The notes under the pieces were generated by a model. It was not told the origin of the DNA. It did not search any database and saw only the letters and a program-made list of their open reading frames with translations. Positions 46,374 to 55,169 of a stretch of 64,000 bases of DNA are shown here, one piece after another. A program made the position numbers and the translations under genes. Each line of letters opens with the position of its first letter. Positions within the stretch are counted from its first letter, which is position 1. The DNA is from Kangiella koreensis DSM 16069 (lineage in GTDB: Bacteria; Pseudomonadota; Gammaproteobacteria; Enterobacterales; Kangiellaceae): assembly GCF_000024085.1 (NCBI RefSeq), contig NC_013166.1:496001-560000 (forward strand), written 5' to 3'.

Positions 46374-47804
46374 ATGAGTGAGCTTAAAAAAGATAATTAT
46401 AACTATAAGGTCATAAGGCAGTTTGCCATTATGTCTGTAGTTTGGGGAATTGTCGGCATGGCGGTTGGGGTTTTAATCGCTGCCCAGTTGATGTTCCCAG
46501 CATTGAATTTCGATACCTCTTGGCTGTCATTCGGCCGTCTCCGTCCTCTGCACACTAACGCTGTTGTTTTTGCGTTCGGCGGCTGTGTGTTGATGGCAAC
46601 GTCATTGCACTGTGTTCAACGTACCAGTTATGCACGCCTGATCAGCGATAAGCTGGCAGCGTTTGTATTCTGGGGTTGGCAGCTAGTGATTGTGTTGGCG
46701 GCGATTACATTACCAATGGGGTTAACCTCCACTAAAGAATACGCTGAGCTAGAGTGGCCAATTGATATCTTAATTGCTATCGTCTGGGTCTCTTACGCCA
46801 TATTATTCTTCGGCACCATTATGAAGCGTAAGGTATCGCACATCTATGTAGCGAACTGGTTCTTTGGCGCATTCATTATCACCATTGCGGTGTTGCACAT
46901 CGTTAACAGTGCGGCACTTCCTATAGATTGGACTTCATGGAAATCTTACTCGGTTTACTCGGGTGCGATTGATGCGATGGTTCAGTGGTGGTACGGCCAT
47001 AACGCGGTTGGTTTCTATCTGACTGCTGGCTTTCTGGGCATCATGTACTACTATGTTCCTAAGCAGGCGGGTCGTCCGATTTACTCTTATCGTTTATCGA
47101 TTGTGCATTTCTGGGCCTTGATTGCGATTTATATGTGGGCGGGTCCTCACCACTTGCATTACAGCTCATTGCCAGACTGGGCTCAGTCATTAGGTATGGT
47201 CTTCTCATTGATTCTGCTTGCTCCATCATGGGGTGGCATGATCAACGGTATCATGACCTTATCCGGCGCATGGCATAAGTTGCGTACCGACCCAATCATC
47301 AAATTCCTGATCGTTTCTCTTTCCTTCTACGGCATGTCGACGTTCGAAGGCCCGATGATGTCCATCAAGACAGTGAATGCCTTATCGCATAACACTGACT
47401 GGACGGTGGGCCACGTTCACGCTGGTGCTCTTGGTTGGGTAGCGATGGTTTCGATTGGTGCACTGTACGCCATGATTCCTTCTATTTTCGGTAAAGAAAA
47501 AATGCATAGCATCAGCTTGATCAATATGCACTTCTGGCTGTCGACTATTGGTGTGGTGCTTTATATCGCAGCAATGTGGATTGCGGGTGTGACTCAAGGC
47601 TTGATGTGGCGTGCAACCAACTCTGACGGAACCTTGACTTACTCGTTCGTGCAGAGCTTAGAAGCGACCTATCCTTACTATGGTATTCGTTTACTCGGCG
47701 GCATCATCTTCCTGGCCGGTATGTTCGTAATGGCATACAACGTGATGAAGACTATTTCCGGCGCTAAAAATGCGGATACTCGTATCCCACAACCAGCGCA
47801 CTAG
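46374..47804 (+). CDS. ccoN: cbb3 cytochrome oxidase subunit I
   Basis: 476 residues, the catalytic 12-helix haem-copper oxidase subunit. It has the His ligands of the low-spin haem and Cu-B site in [50 protein letters not shown] and [18 protein letters not shown]. CcoN pumps protons and reduces oxygen at low concentrations. The gene heads ccoNOQP-GHIS and follows the FNR promoter directly. AAGGAAGGT is the ribosome site. CcoO starts 12 bases after the stop. Confidence 0.97.
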   Translation: MSELKKDNYNYKVIRQFAIMSVVWGIVGMAVGVLIAAQLMFPALNFDTSWLSFGRLRPLHTNAVVFAFGGCVLMATSLHCVQRTSYARLISDKLAAFVFWGWQLVIVLAAITLPMGLTSTKEYAELEWPIDILIAIVWVSYAILFFGTIMKRKVSHIYVANWFFGAFIITIAVLHIVNSAALPIDWTSWKSYSVYSGAIDAMVQWWYGHNAVGFYLTAGFLGIMYYYVPKQAGRPIYSYRLSIVHFWALIAIYMWAGPHHLHYSSLPDWAQSLGMVFSLILLAPSWGGMINGIMTLSGAWHKLRTDPIIKFLIVSLSFYGMSTFEGPMMSIKTVNALSHNTDWTVGHVHAGALGWVAMVSIGALYAMIPSIFGKEKMHSISLINMHFWLSTIGVVLYIAAMWIAGVTQGLMWRATNSDGTLTYSFVQSLEATYPYYGIRLLGGIIFLAGMFVMAYNVMKTISGAKNADTRIPQPAH

Positions 47805-47816
47805 GAGGGCACACAG

Positions 47817-48440
47817 ATGAATCATGAAAAAGTCGAAAAGAATGTTGGTTTAATGGGTATTCTAATTGTGGTTGCCATCAGTTTTGGTGGCCTGGCAGAA
47901 ATCGTGCCCTTATTTTTCCTTAAAGATACCACGCAGCCTATTTCAACTTTGCGCCCTTATACTGCGCTTGAGTTGGAAGGTCGCGATATTTATATCCGTG
48001 AAGGGTGCCACGTCTGTCATACCCAGATGGTGCGTCCTTTCCGTGCGGAAACGGAGCGCTATGGTCACTATTCGGTAGCGGGCGAAGACGTCTATGAGTT
48101 TCCATTCCTGTGGGGCTCAAAACGTACGGGTCCCGATTTGGCACGAGTCGGTGGTCGCTATTCGGATGAATGGCATTACGTTCACCTGATGAATCCTCGC
48201 GATCCAGTTCCTGAGTCGAACATGCCATCTTTCCCATGGTTAGATGAAAATATTCTTGATGGTGAGAAGACCGCTGCCAAGATGAAAACCATGCGCAAGT
48301 TAGGCGTTCCCTATACTGACGAAGAAATTGCTAACGCCAAAGATCAGGTTGCAGGCGAAAAAGAAATCACTGCCTTGATTGCGTATTTGCAATCGCTTGG
48401 TCATGAGCATGGCACAGTACAAGATTCAGGAGGTGAATAA
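47817..48440 (+). CDS. ccoO: cbb3 oxidase mono-haem cytochrome c subunit
   Basis: 207 residues, an N-terminal membrane anchor ([23 protein letters not shown]) and a periplasmic cytochrome c domain with CHVCH (haem) and an axial Met in SNMPSFPWL. The family hallmark is [21 protein letters not shown]. It passes electrons from CcoP to CcoN. The stop TAA overlaps the ccoQ ATG (TAATG). Confidence 0.97.
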   Translation: MNHEKVEKNVGLMGILIVVAISFGGLAEIVPLFFLKDTTQPISTLRPYTALELEGRDIYIREGCHVCHTQMVRPFRAETERYGHYSVAGEDVYEFPFLWGSKRTGPDLARVGGRYSDEWHYVHLMNPRDPVPESNMPSFPWLDENILDGEKTAAKMKTMRKLGVPYTDEEIANAKDQVAGEKEITALIAYLQSLGHEHGTVQDSGGE

Positions 48441-48628
48441 TGGATATTAATATTTTTCGTGGCGTTATGACCCTGATTATTATGCTGCTGTTTATTGGCC
48501 TCTGTATTTGGGTTTACTCGAAAAAACGTAAGCCAATGTATGAAGATGCGGCGCGTATGGCTTTGGATGAGGATGATAGAGACTCTGGCTCATCCAGCAA
48601 TCGTAAAGAGGCGGTGACTCATGAGTAA
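48440..48628 (+). CDS. ccoQ: cbb3 oxidase small subunit CcoQ
   Basis: 62 residues with one membrane helix (FRGVMTLIIMLLFIGLCIWVY) and a charged cytoplasmic tail with SKKRKPMYEDAARMALD. This matches CcoQ/FixQ, which stabilises the complex. It overlaps ccoO by one base and ccoP by 8 bases. Confidence 0.93.
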   Translation: MDINIFRGVMTLIIMLLFIGLCIWVYSKKRKPMYEDAARMALDEDDRDSGSSSNRKEAVTHE

Positions 48629-49532
48629 TGCACTAAGTTTTTATATTATTCTGATCGTTGCCATCAATATTCTTGGTTGCGTGGCACTACTCTTTTTCAC
48701 TCGTAAGAAGAAGCAAAGTGGTGAACAGGGAAAAACTACCGGGCATGTATACGATGGTATTGAAGAGTATGACAATCCCATGCCACGTTGGTGGTTATGG
48801 TTGTTCTATATCACCATTGTGTTTGCGGTTATCTATCTGATTTTGTATCCAGGCTTAGGTAAGTTCAAGGGTGTATTAGGTTGGTCGCAAATCGGTCAAT
48901 ATGAAGAGGAAGTGGCGGAAGCCGACGCTAAGTATATGCCTCTCTTTGAAAAGTATGCGGCTATGTCTGTGGAAACTTTGCAGGATGAGCCTGAAGCGTT
49001 GCAAATGGGCCAGTCAATCTTTGCTAACACCTGTTTTGGTTGTCATGGTGCTGATGGCCGCGGTGGTATCGGCTTCCCTAATCTGACTGATGATGACTGG
49101 CTATATGGTGGCACACCTGATGACATCATGTATTCAATTATGGAAGGTCGTAAAGGTGCGATGCCTGCCTGGGGTGGTGCTTTAGGTGAAGAAGGTGTTT
49201 CGCAAGTGGTTCACTATATTTTGAGTGAAAACGAAGTGGAGCGTACTTTTAAACCAGAATTAGTGAATGAAGGTAAAACTAAGTACGAAGCCATGTGTGC
49301 TGTTTGCCACTCAAAAGACCTGACTGGCAATACAGCGATGGGTGCTCCGAACCTGAAAGACACAACCTGGTTACATGGTGGTTCCATTAGCATGATTAAA
49401 GATGTGATTGAGAATGGTATTCAAGCCAACATGCCAGCTCATGATAAAATCTTAGGTAAACAAAAAGCGCACCTGGTTACTGCCTATGTGTATAGCTTGT
49501 CCCATGCAGACGATGAGCAAAGCCAACAGTAA
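48621..49532 (+). CDS. ccoP: cbb3 oxidase di-haem cytochrome c subunit
   Basis: 303 residues, an N-terminal helix pair (about 5-25 and 58-80, with YDNPMPRWWLWLFYITIVF) and two periplasmic cytochrome c domains: CFGCH (about 138-142) and CAVCH (about 226-230). The Met ligands lie in KGAMPAWGGAL and QANMPAHDKIL. It receives electrons from the cytochrome c pool or bc1. The start ATG overlaps the end of ccoQ. Confidence 0.97.
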   Translation: MSNALSFYIILIVAINILGCVALLFFTRKKKQSGEQGKTTGHVYDGIEEYDNPMPRWWLWLFYITIVFAVIYLILYPGLGKFKGVLGWSQIGQYEEEVAEADAKYMPLFEKYAAMSVETLQDEPEALQMGQSIFANTCFGCHGADGRGGIGFPNLTDDDWLYGGTPDDIMYSIMEGRKGAMPAWGGALGEEGVSQVVHYILSENEVERTFKPELVNEGKTKYEAMCAVCHSKDLTGNTAMGAPNLKDTTWLHGGSISMIKDVIENGIQANMPAHDKILGKQKAHLVTAYVYSLSHADDEQSQQ

Positions 49533-49573
49533 AAAAGGTAATATTGATCCAAACATTAATGCAGGTTTGAGCA

Positions 49574-50983
49574 ATGAGCGAACAACAAGATACGTACGTC
49601 GTCGGTGACGAGCAAGACCTCTATGAAAAACGTAAAAAAGTTTTTTCGAAGAGTGTGTCGGGGCGTTTTAATAACCTCCGGGTCTTGTCTGTATGGTTGT
49701 TGCTTGGCCTGTATTATGGTCTTCCATGGTTAAGTTGGAACGGTCAGCAGGCCGTTCTATTTGATCTCCCTGCTCGAAAATTTCATTTGTTCGGGCTAAC
49801 GTTTTTCCCACAAGATTTTATTTTCCTGACGTTGCTATTAATCATCGCTGCCATGGCGCTGTTCTTTTTTACCACAGTGGCTGGTCGCTTATGGTGTGGT
49901 TATGCCTGCCCACAGACGGTCTGGACTGAAGTATTTATCTGGATGGAGCGTTTAGCAGAAGGTGATAGAAACAAGCAGCTTAAACTTGATAAGCAGCCGT
50001 GGAATTTTGAAAAAATTCGTAAGCGACTATTCAAGCATACTTTATGGATAGTCTTTGCACTCTTTACGGGTTATACCTTCGTTGGCTATTTCACGCCAAT
50101 CACAGAGTTAACCGATAAAATATTAACGTTAAGTACAGGCCCCTGGGAAACTTTCTGGGTGTTATTTTACAGCTTTGCAACTTGGGGCAACGCTGGCATG
50201 TTACGTGAACAGGTCTGTATTTACATGTGTCCGTACGCGCGCTTCCAAAGTTCGATGTTTGATAAAGACACGCTGATCATTGCCTATGATGAAGAGCGTG
50301 GTGAAGATCGTGGGCCACGTAAAAAAGATATGCCCAAGGAAGAATATGAAGCGAAAGGGCTAGGCGATTGTATTGACTGCTTGCAGTGTGTCCATGTATG
50401 CCCGACTGGTATCGATATCCGTGATGGCTTGCAGTACGAATGTATCGCCTGCGCAGCCTGTATTGATGCCTGTGATGAAGTGATGGATAAGATGGGCTAT
50501 GAGCCGGGGTTGATCCGTTACACCACGGAAAATCGCGATAACGGTAAAGAAGTAAAACTAATACGCGGCAAGACCATAGGTTATGGAGCCGTGCTACTGT
50601 TAATGAGTTTGATTTTTGTTTTGGCAGTATGGTTGCGTACACCGTTGGAGCTCGACATCATTAAAGACCGTAACCGATTATATCTAACAACTGCTGAAGG
50701 CTTCATCGAGAATATTTACAATCTAAGAATCGTTAATAAAGATCAAGCAGAGCACACTTTTACTATTGAAATTACCGGTCATTCTGAGCTGGTGTATCAG
50801 GGGCCAAAAACAGTTACTGTGGCTGCTGGCGCTGCCATGACAGTTCCGGTGCGTGTATCGATTGACCCATTTAATTTAACTGGTACTACTGAGAAGCTGA
50901 CAGTTCGTATGCAAAGTGTGGATGACGAGTCCATAGCTATCAATCAATCGACCAATTTTATTGGCCCTGTTAAAAGACGCTAA
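49574..50983 (+). CDS. ccoG: cbb3 assembly protein CcoG (RdxA)
   Basis: 469 residues with several membrane helices (about 35-55, 75-95, 150-175, 190-205, 335-355) and two 4Fe-4S ferredoxin motifs in the loop (CIDCLQCVHVCPTG and CIACAACIDACDEVM), plus GRLWCGYACPQTVWTE. CcoG acts as a cupric reductase supplying Cu(I) for cbb3 assembly. The C-terminal Ig-like domain (about 360-465) is periplasmic. The 41-base gap after ccoP is the largest in the cco cluster. Confidence 0.95.
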   Translation: MSEQQDTYVVGDEQDLYEKRKKVFSKSVSGRFNNLRVLSVWLLLGLYYGLPWLSWNGQQAVLFDLPARKFHLFGLTFFPQDFIFLTLLLIIAAMALFFFTTVAGRLWCGYACPQTVWTEVFIWMERLAEGDRNKQLKLDKQPWNFEKIRKRLFKHTLWIVFALFTGYTFVGYFTPITELTDKILTLSTGPWETFWVLFYSFATWGNAGMLREQVCIYMCPYARFQSSMFDKDTLIIAYDEERGEDRGPRKKDMPKEEYEAKGLGDCIDCLQCVHVCPTGIDIRDGLQYECIACAACIDACDEVMDKMGYEPGLIRYTTENRDNGKEVKLIRGKTIGYGAVLLLMSLIFVLAVWLRTPLELDIIKDRNRLYLTTAEGFIENIYNLRIVNKDQAEHTFTIEITGHSELVYQGPKTVTVAAGAAMTVPVRVSIDPFNLTGTTEKLTVRMQSVDDESIAINQSTNFIGPVKRR

Positions 50984-50998
50984 TCGCGCGGAACCTAC

Positions 50999-51511
50999 AT
51001 GAATCAAGTGCAAGAACAAGATACTAAACCTTGGTATAAACAATTTTGGCCCTGGTTTGTTATTGCCATTCCCGCTAGCTCGGTGGTAACTGGAATATTG
51101 TTGGTGACGATTGCCGTCAACAATCCAGCGAGTATGGTCAAAGATGATTATTACAAGCAAGGTTTGGCGATCAATCAGGTTCTGGAAAAGCGTCAGCTGG
51201 CAAAAGAGATGGGAATTCGTGCCGATATCGATCTGACTGGGCAGCGCTTAGAAATCCGATTAGCATCAAATCAACCAATTGGTGATAGTCTGTTTTTAGA
51301 TTTCCGCCATGCAACTTTAGAAGAGCGTGATTTTTCTTTGGCATTAAAACAAAATGCCAATGGTGTTTACTTTGCAGAGTTGACCAATGATGGGTCAGAA
51401 AAAGATACGCAAGGTAAATGGCATGTCACTTTACGCCCATACGGAGATGAATGGGAACTGGAACAGATATGGACCTTACCCACTAAGCGTGAATTAACAC
51501 TGGGTTATTGA
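50999..51511 (+). CDS. ccoH: cbb3 assembly protein FixH/CcoH
   Basis: 170 residues with one N-terminal membrane helix (WPWFVIAIPASSVVTGILLVTIA) and a periplasmic FixH domain with NPASMVKDDYYKQGLAIN, typical of FixH. It assists insertion of copper or haem into cbb3. It lies between ccoG and ccoI, 1 base before the latter, in the standard order. Confidence 0.92.
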   Translation: MNQVQEQDTKPWYKQFWPWFVIAIPASSVVTGILLVTIAVNNPASMVKDDYYKQGLAINQVLEKRQLAKEMGIRADIDLTGQRLEIRLASNQPIGDSLFLDFRHATLEERDFSLALKQNANGVYFAELTNDGSEKDTQGKWHVTLRPYGDEWELEQIWTLPTKRELTLGY

Positions 51512-51512
51512 T

Positions 51513-53948
51513 ATGGACGCAAAAGTCCGTGGCGAGTGTTTTCACTGTGGCCTGCCTATTCCGGCAAATTATCATCAGACACTTGAAGTGCTTAATAAAG
51601 AGCGAGAGTTTTGTTGTGCTGGCTGTTATTCGGTGGCAGAAACTATCGTTAATAATGGCCTGACCGATTACTATCAGTTTAGGACCGAACAGGCTATTCG
51701 TCCTGACCAGGAGCTTCCTCCCGAATTAATCGCTTTTGATGAAGAGGATATTCAAGCCGAATATCTGGTCGGTGAAAATAATAACTCCGCTACCAACGAC
51801 AAATCTTCTTCGATTATTTTATTATCCGAATCAATTCGCTGTAGTGCCTGTGCCTGGCTGATTGAGCGAACCTTAAGAAAGCTGACTGGCGTTACCGGCG
51901 CGCAGGTCAATGTAGCGGCACAGACCATTAATCTTCAATGGCAGCCTGAAACCATTGAGTTAAGCAAAATATTAAAACGCTTACATCAGCTGGGTTATGC
52001 GGCGTTGCCTTATAAACCTGAGCAAGCTCTGGCCATCAATATCAAGCAACAGAAAAGCTGGTTACGTCGTTTAGGCATGGCCGGGCTGGGCATGATGCAG
52101 GTGATGATGTATGCGGTGGGCTTATATCTTGGCGCATGGGATGACGTCAATCAACAGCATGGTCATTTCTTACGTTGGGTAAGCTTTTTTATTGCCACTC
52201 CCGTTTTATTCTATGCTGGATTCCCTTTTTATTTTAGCGCTATTCAATCATTGAGACAGTTCCGTCTGAACATGGATGTGCCGATTACATTAGCTTTATT
52301 TTTAGCTTATAGCGCCAGCATCTGGGCAGTGATTACGCAAAGTGGTGAAGTCTATTTTGATTCGGTAACCATGTTTGTTTTTTTCCTCCTGATTGGACGC
52401 TACCTGGAGTTTAGAGCACGACAACAGGTCAGCGAAAAAGTGTATAAAGGTCAAAACACTTTGCCGGTCTATGCAGAAAAAATTGATTATGAACAATCGC
52501 AAGGAAAGATGATCTCTCTGAAAAAATTGCAGCAAAGTGATGAGATTCTGATTCGCCCCGGTGCGACTGTACCCATTGATGGTGAGTTAATTACTGAACA
52601 GGCGGAAGTTAACGAAGCCATGCTCAATGGTGAGTTTCTACCACGACAAAAGCACCAAGGACAGATGGTGATGGCCGGTAGTGTTAATACGCATCAAGCA
52701 ATTCGCATTAAAGTTACAAGTAACGCTAGCAACAGCTATTGGACAAAGCTATTGAGCATGCAAGAGGCGGCGCTATTGGAGAAACCAAAGATCGGTTTGC
52801 TGGCTGATACGGTAGCGCGTTACTTTGTGTTGTTTATCTTGTTGTTGGCAACGGTCGTCGCCTGGTATTGGTTACGCCATGAACCGCAGGAAGCGCTTTG
52901 GATTACACTTTCGGTGCTGGTGGTCAGTTGTCCGTGCGCGCTTGGTTTAGCTACCCCGATTGCTATGACTTGTGGTGCCTTGGCCCATAACCAACGAAAC
53001 GTATTAATCAAAGGCCAGCACTTTCTACAAAATACCAGTCATATCACCGATGTGATCTTTGATAAAACAGGAACCCTGACCGAAGGGACTTTTACCGTTG
53101 ATAAGGTTGAGCTTTTTGCTGACCGTTCAAAGGAACAGGTATTAGCTATTATTGCAGCACTGGAAGTTCAGTCGGAGCATCCTATCGCGCTAGCTTTTTA
53201 CGAGTATCAGTCTAAAGATGTTGTTGCTAATGACATCGAGCATCATTCCTTTGCTGGTGTGTCTGGAAAAATTGGCGGGCAACAATATTGGTTTGGCAAT
53301 CGTCAGTTCATCGAGTCTCGTGGAGCTACTATTGAGTTACCTTCTGATAGTGGTTTGTGGCTCTATGATGGACAGCATCTAATAGCACATATTGTGTTAA
53401 CCGATAAAATTCGGCAGCAGGCCAAGTCCATGGTTGAGCAATTGAAAGACAAAGGGTATCGACTGCATATTTTAAGTGGCGATCCGAGTGAGCAAACTGA
53501 AAAGGTCGCAAAGCAGTTGGGGATTGAGCTCTGGAGCCATGCCATGCTCCCCGAGCAGAAGTTATCGTATGTAAAGTCATTGCAGACCAATGGCGCGCGA
53601 GTATTGATGGTTGGTGATGGACTGAATGATGCACCAGTAATGTCAGCTGCCGATTCATCGATTGCTATGGCAAAGGCTTCAGACTTAACGCGCACCACAG
53701 CTGATGCTTATTTGTTGTCAGAAAAGTTATTGGATATACCTTTTGTCTTGAGGAAAAGCCGTCAAACTCAGTCAGTGATCAAACAGAACATTAGTTGGGC
53801 ATTGGCTTATAACACGGTCATGATCCCGTTCGCAGCAATGGGCTATATTCCACCTTATTTGGCCGCCATTGGTATGTCACTCAGCTCGATTGTAGTGGTG
53901 CTTAATTCACTGAAGCTTAAACGCGAAAGCAAACAGGCCATGAGTTAA
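51513..53948 (+). CDS. ccoI: Copper-transporting P-type ATPase for cbb3 assembly
   Basis: 811 residues. An N-terminal Cys-rich region (CFHCGLPIP...FCCAGCYSV) comes before a heavy-metal-associated domain with CSACAWLIE. Eight membrane helices follow with the metal motif SCPCALGLATPIA. The phosphorylation site is DKTGTLTEG, with HP motif EHPIALA and hinge GDGLNDAPVM. This matches FixI/CcoI, which exports Cu to the periplasm for cbb3 biogenesis rather than for copper resistance. The gene starts one base after ccoH stops. Confidence 0.95.
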   Translation: MDAKVRGECFHCGLPIPANYHQTLEVLNKEREFCCAGCYSVAETIVNNGLTDYYQFRTEQAIRPDQELPPELIAFDEEDIQAEYLVGENNNSATNDKSSSIILLSESIRCSACAWLIERTLRKLTGVTGAQVNVAAQTINLQWQPETIELSKILKRLHQLGYAALPYKPEQALAINIKQQKSWLRRLGMAGLGMMQVMMYAVGLYLGAWDDVNQQHGHFLRWVSFFIATPVLFYAGFPFYFSAIQSLRQFRLNMDVPITLALFLAYSASIWAVITQSGEVYFDSVTMFVFFLLIGRYLEFRARQQVSEKVYKGQNTLPVYAEKIDYEQSQGKMISLKKLQQSDEILIRPGATVPIDGELITEQAEVNEAMLNGEFLPRQKHQGQMVMAGSVNTHQAIRIKVTSNASNSYWTKLLSMQEAALLEKPKIGLLADTVARYFVLFILLLATVVAWYWLRHEPQEALWITLSVLVVSCPCALGLATPIAMTCGALAHNQRNVLIKGQHFLQNTSHITDVIFDKTGTLTEGTFTVDKVELFADRSKEQVLAIIAALEVQSEHPIALAFYEYQSKDVVANDIEHHSFAGVSGKIGGQQYWFGNRQFIESRGATIELPSDSGLWLYDGQHLIAHIVLTDKIRQQAKSMVEQLKDKGYRLHILSGDPSEQTEKVAKQLGIELWSHAMLPEQKLSYVKSLQTNGARVLMVGDGLNDAPVMSAADSSIAMAKASDLTRTTADAYLLSEKLLDIPFVLRKSRQTQSVIKQNISWALAYNTVMIPFAAMGYIPPYLAAIGMSLSSIVVVLNSLKLKRESKQAMS

Positions 53949-53950
53949 TT

Positions 53951-54157
53951 ATGGACGCAATTTATTTATTGATCCCACTAACCTTAGTTTTATTAGCTAT
54001 AGCCATTGGTATCTTTTTCTGGGCGGTAAATTCCGATCAGTATTCCGACTTGGATAAAGAGGCGAGTCGCATTCTTTTTGAGGAACATAACAAAGATGAT
54101 ACCGACACTGATCAAGTTGCCAAAGAAAATGATAAACCATCAGAGAAAAAGAAATGA
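53951..54157 (+). CDS. ccoS: cbb3 assembly protein CcoS
   Basis: 68 residues: one membrane helix (YLLIPLTLVLLAIAIGIFFWAV), then NSDQYSDLDKEASRILF, the CcoS/FixS motif, and an unusually long acidic tail (EEHNKDDTDTDQVAKENDKP). CcoS is needed for a functional oxidase. It shares ATGA with the following gene. Confidence 0.93.
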   Translation: MDAIYLLIPLTLVLLAIAIGIFFWAVNSDQYSDLDKEASRILFEEHNKDDTDTDQVAKENDKPSEKKK

Positions 54158-54882
54158 TCAGTGATCAAGAACTAACCGCTTTAGTATCTGCCTTTGCCAT
54201 GGGTTTCTTAGGCTCTACTCATTGTATTGGTATGTGTGGTGGCTTAACCGTTGCACTGAATACCGGTAATGCAAAAGAAAAATCAATACGTCTTTCCTTC
54301 ACTTACCAGATATTCCGCGTTCTCAGTTACGGTATTCTCGGCGCGCTTGCAGGTGGTTTTGGTTACCTGTTTAGCAAGTGGACTAACTTCCCAGTATTAA
54401 TCGTGTTGGGTGGCATCATGCTGATCATGATGGGATTTTATCTATTAAGCTGGCAGAACTTTCTGATCTATTTTGAAAGTATCGGTCGTAAGTTGTGGAA
54501 GAAGGTTTCGCCGGTGCAAAGCCGTTTTCTACCCATCAAGAAATTTCATCAGGCTGCTGTAGTCGGTTTGCTATGGGGGTTGTTACCTTGTGGATTGGTT
54601 TACAGTGCTCTAGCTATGGCCAGTACTTCAGGAACAGCAATAGGTGGTTTCACCAGTATGGTGGCCTTTGGGCTAGGGACTTTACCAGCCATGTTCGCGG
54701 TAGGTGTGTTCAGTAATAAACTAGTCAATTTCTTCCGTAACCCAAAGGTACGTGCTGTCTTTGGTCTGTTATTCATTCTCTGGGGTAGCTTCTATATTTA
54801 TCAAGCAGTTACTAAAATCTCGAACGGACAGGGTGGCCATCAGCACCATCAGATGCAAACAGAAATAAATCATGACCACTAA
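54154..54882 (+). CDS. Sulfite exporter TauE/SafE-like membrane protein (cbb3-linked)
   Basis: 242 residues with about six membrane helices. The conserved FLGSTHCIGMCGGL has the Cys-containing motif of the DsbD_2-like group often linked to cco operons. GGMLMGFYLLSW and GLLPCGLVYSALAMAS repeat the pattern. The C-terminal GHQHHQMQTEINHDH is a His cluster that may bind Cu or another metal. It is last in the cco operon and translationally coupled to ccoS. A role in Cu handling or thiol transfer for oxidase assembly is an inference. Confidence 0.88.
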   Translation: MISDQELTALVSAFAMGFLGSTHCIGMCGGLTVALNTGNAKEKSIRLSFTYQIFRVLSYGILGALAGGFGYLFSKWTNFPVLIVLGGIMLIMMGFYLLSWQNFLIYFESIGRKLWKKVSPVQSRFLPIKKFHQAAVVGLLWGLLPCGLVYSALAMASTSGTAIGGFTSMVAFGLGTLPAMFAVGVFSNKLVNFFRNPKVRAVFGLLFILWGSFYIYQAVTKISNGQGGHQHHQMQTEINHDH

Positions 54883-54912
54883 GAGTTATAACTAAATAAT
54901 CTTAAAAAAAGG

Positions 54913-54941
54913 TTTACACATCAGAACTATCGTTGTAGATT
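54913..54941 (+). promoter_or_regulatory. Candidate promoter of the arginine operon
   Basis: -35 TTTACA (54913-54918), 17-base spacer, -10 TAGATT (54936-54941). The start would be near 54948, giving a leader RNA of about 220 bases before argF'. I saw no good ArgR box (TGAAT-N4-ATTCA type) around it. Confidence 0.55.
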
Positions 54942-54979
54942 TGCCTGCAATGAACAACACATTTAGCAAATTTTAACCA

Positions 54980-55060
54980 ATGAAACATACTTTAGTTTTA
55001 ATCGCACAACTACGACGTCGCAGCTTTCGTATTCGGAAGGCTGGGGTCTATAGCGCGTAA
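54980..55060 (+). CDS. Arg-rich leader peptide of the arginine operon (candidate)
   Basis: A 26-codon frame, ATG to TAA: MKHTLVLIAQLRRRSFRIRK followed by AGVYSA. Five of 26 codons are Arg: CGA, CGT, CGC in a row (codons 12-14), CGT (17) and CGG (19). It precedes mutually exclusive hairpins and a terminator. An in-frame stop lies two codons before the ATG, so this start is the only one. No strong ribosome site precedes it (AAATTTTAACCA), which lowers confidence in efficient translation. It would serve as an arginine sensor, not as a functional protein. Confidence 0.7.
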   Translation: MKHTLVLIAQLRRRSFRIRKAGVYSA

Positions 55061-55110
55061 AAAAAGTATCTAACTAGATTTTGAAACCCAGCCATCGGCT
55101 GGGTTTTTTT
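55021..55110 (+). promoter_or_regulatory. Transcription attenuator with alternative hairpins
   Basis: Hairpin 1:2: CAGCTTTC (55021-55028) with GAAGGCTG (55036-55043), 8 pairs with one wobble. Antiterminator 2:3: GGCTGGG (55039-55045) with CCCAGCC (55087-55093). Terminator 3:4: AAACCCAGCC (55084-55093), loop ATC, GGCTGGGTTT (55097-55106), then T-run to 55110. Region 2 and region 4 share GGCTGGG, so structures are mutually exclusive. A ribosome stalled at Arg codons 12-14 would cover region 1 and free region 2. Confidence 0.8.
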
Positions 55111-55169
55111 ATGCCTGCATAAAAACCTGCCGTTGGCTCTGAGCAAAGGCAATTAAAAGGTAAATTAAC

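Noticed and set aside
53329..53698. Two minus-strand open frames inside ccoI
   Set aside because: Shadow frames of the P-type ATPase.
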